The notes beneath the pieces are model-generated. The model was given only the letters and a program-made list of their open reading frames with translations, was not told the DNA's origin and did no database searches. Positions 63,173 through 64,000 of a stretch of 64,000 nucleotides of DNA are shown here, one piece after another. Source of the DNA: Castellaniella sp. (GTDB lineage Bacteria; Pseudomonadota; Gammaproteobacteria; Burkholderiales; Burkholderiaceae_B). The stretch is from positions 2,170,001-2,234,000 of the forward strand of contig NZ_JAUCCU010000001.1 in assembly GCF_034675845.1 (NCBI RefSeq), in the 5' to 3' direction. Position 1 is the stretch's first letter. The number at the start of each line of letters is the position of its first letter. A program made the position numbers and the translations under genes.

Positions 63173-63863
63173 AATTCAGTATCCAGTGTGCCAGCACGAT
63201 GCCATGTTCAGGTTGGCGCAGGCTGTGGCGCGCTGCCTGCAGACGCTGGGCATCCAGGTGGCCGCGACGTGAAGCCAGCAGGTCGGCCAAATATGCCCGG
63301 GTGAATTCCGGGTGACCCTGAATGCCTAGAAAAGTCTCGCCCACCTGCATCATATAGATTGGACAAAACCCGCTTTGGGCCAGTACGCGACCCTGGGGTG
63401 GGAGCTCAAGCACCTGATCCTGGTGGCTGGCCAGTAGCTGTAATCCATCGGCATACCAGGGACTCATCCAGGGTTCTCGTTGGACAATGGTCGTGGGGTA
63501 GATACCGAGGCCCCAGCCCCTTGGGCTGCGCACTACCTGCCCGCCCAGGGACTTGGCCATCAGTTGGTGCCCAAAGCAGATCCCTACCAGAGGCTGTTTT
63601 GCCTGCCACAGCGCACGCATGAAATCTGCGAGCTGCTTGATCCAGTCGGCATCATCATTGGCCCCGCACTTCGAGCCGGTGGTGATCCACCCATCCATCC
63701 CGCTGGCCTGCTGGGGAAACTGCCCCTGGTGGCAGGCAAAGACGGTTAACTGGACGCGTGGATCGGCGGCCTGCAGCAGGCTGCGGATCATGTCGGGATA
63801 GCTGCCATGCCGTGCTTGCAGGTCGTCGGCGACATCGTCGCATTGCAGAAGGCCAATATTCAT
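63138..63863 (-). CDS. Class I glutamine amidotransferase (GMP synthase-like)
   Basis: The 241-aa protein from ATG 63863 has the catalytic Cys in LVGICFGHQLMAKSLGG and the His/Glu in LGIQGHPEF. It is a stand-alone amidotransferase domain of the GuaA type, like glutamine-hydrolysing proteins involved in gamma-glutamyl compounds. A TTG at 63875 in frame would overlap the upstream stop. Confidence 0.87.
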   Translation of the reverse strand: MNIGLLQCDDVADDLQARHGSYPDMIRSLLQAADPRVQLTVFACHQGQFPQQASGMDGWITTGSKCGANDDADWIKQLADFMRALWQAKQPLVGICFGHQLMAKSLGGQVVRSPRGWGLGIYPTTIVQREPWMSPWYADGLQLLASHQDQVLELPPQGRVLAQSGFCPIYMMQVGETFLGIQGHPEFTRAYLADLLASRRGHLDAQRLQAARHSLRQPEHGIVLAHWILNFIRGAASKAAT

Positions 63864-63871
63864 AGACGTGG

Positions 63872-64000
63872 TCAATAGCCTTCGAATTCTTCAGCGCGGA
63901 TATTGTCTTCGTTGGCGCCGGTAGCAATCAGTAGGGCCCGCATGGCCTTGACCATGCCTTCGGGACCAGCCAGGTAAAAGCGGGGCGTGGCCAGATCGGG
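63872..64000 (-). CDS. FAD/NAD-binding oxidoreductase, C-terminal end (start outside window)
   Basis: The last 42 codons read RFYLAGPEGMVKAMRALLIA and end IRAEEFEGY, the typical C-terminus of ferredoxin/flavodoxin reductase-type NAD-binding domains. It ends 8 bases before the amidotransferase ATG, so they may share an operon. Confidence 0.7.
   Translation of the reverse strand, partial: PDLATPRFYLAGPEGMVKAMRALLIATGANEDNIRAEEFEGY

Overview
The sequence looks like the chromosome of a high-GC betaproteobacterium, most likely Burkholderiales/Alcaligenaceae-like. This rests on gene content and codon style only; no marker gene fixes the genus. The window has three parts. (1) 1-12664 is ordinary chromosome: a TonB receptor plus ABC importer operon with a Fur-box-like site, a Crp/Fnr regulator, ilvD, nadE, a luciferase-like flavin oxidoreductase, an EamA exporter, and sdaA divergent from a GlxA-type regulator. 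(2) 12665-47902 is a 35 kb integrated island. (3) 47903-64000 begins with a second, short integrase module and then returns to chromosome: a CocE/NonD hydrolase, a TehB-like methyltransferase, an MFS carrier, the full cytochrome bd operon cydA-cydB-cydX-cydD-cydC, a WrbA-like flavoprotein, a DUF2520 protein, a glutamine amidotransferase and the end of a ferredoxin reductase-like gene.

The island is bounded by a perfect 54-bp direct repeat: the 3' part of tRNA-Leu(CAA) at 12665-12718 and a copy at 47849-47902. Its tyrosine integrase starts just inside the tRNA but is cut by an IS21-family element (13709-16156, 7-bp target duplication). Removing the element restores a 355-aa integrase. Next come an A+T-richer two-gene operon (an FRG-domain protein and an unknown 280-aa partner, a possible defence module), relics of a conjugation region (a ribbon-helix-helix mobilisation-like protein and a truncated TrbM), and then about 27 kb of small-molecule metabolism genes.

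The metabolic part holds YcaC-type isochorismatase-fold hydrolases, two YtcJ-like amidohydrolases (one cytosolic, one exported), XapX, DoxX, WrbA, pirin, an SDR, a prolyl oligopeptidase, Rid and MDR family proteins, two MFS carriers and two NTF2-like proteins. Its regulators are an AraC protein, a LysR protein and a 999-aa winged-helix/STAND ATPase protein. Several modules occur twice, one copy intact and one decayed: the prolyl oligopeptidase-MFS junction, the LysR-Rid divergent junction, the alpha/beta hydrolase and the isochorismatase. A promoter-like repeat of about 80 bp occurs three times, and a LysR-type palindrome is kept in both the intact and the decayed junction. The island therefore looks like an assembly of duplicated, co-regulated catabolic or detoxification modules whose substrate is unknown. 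Two IS5-family elements sit inside it, one of them splitting the first hydrolase gene. The right edge carries an HTH-MNT/HEPN toxin-antitoxin pair, and a Gp49/HigA pair follows the second integrase.

Functions are assigned from motifs read in the translations. No database search was run.
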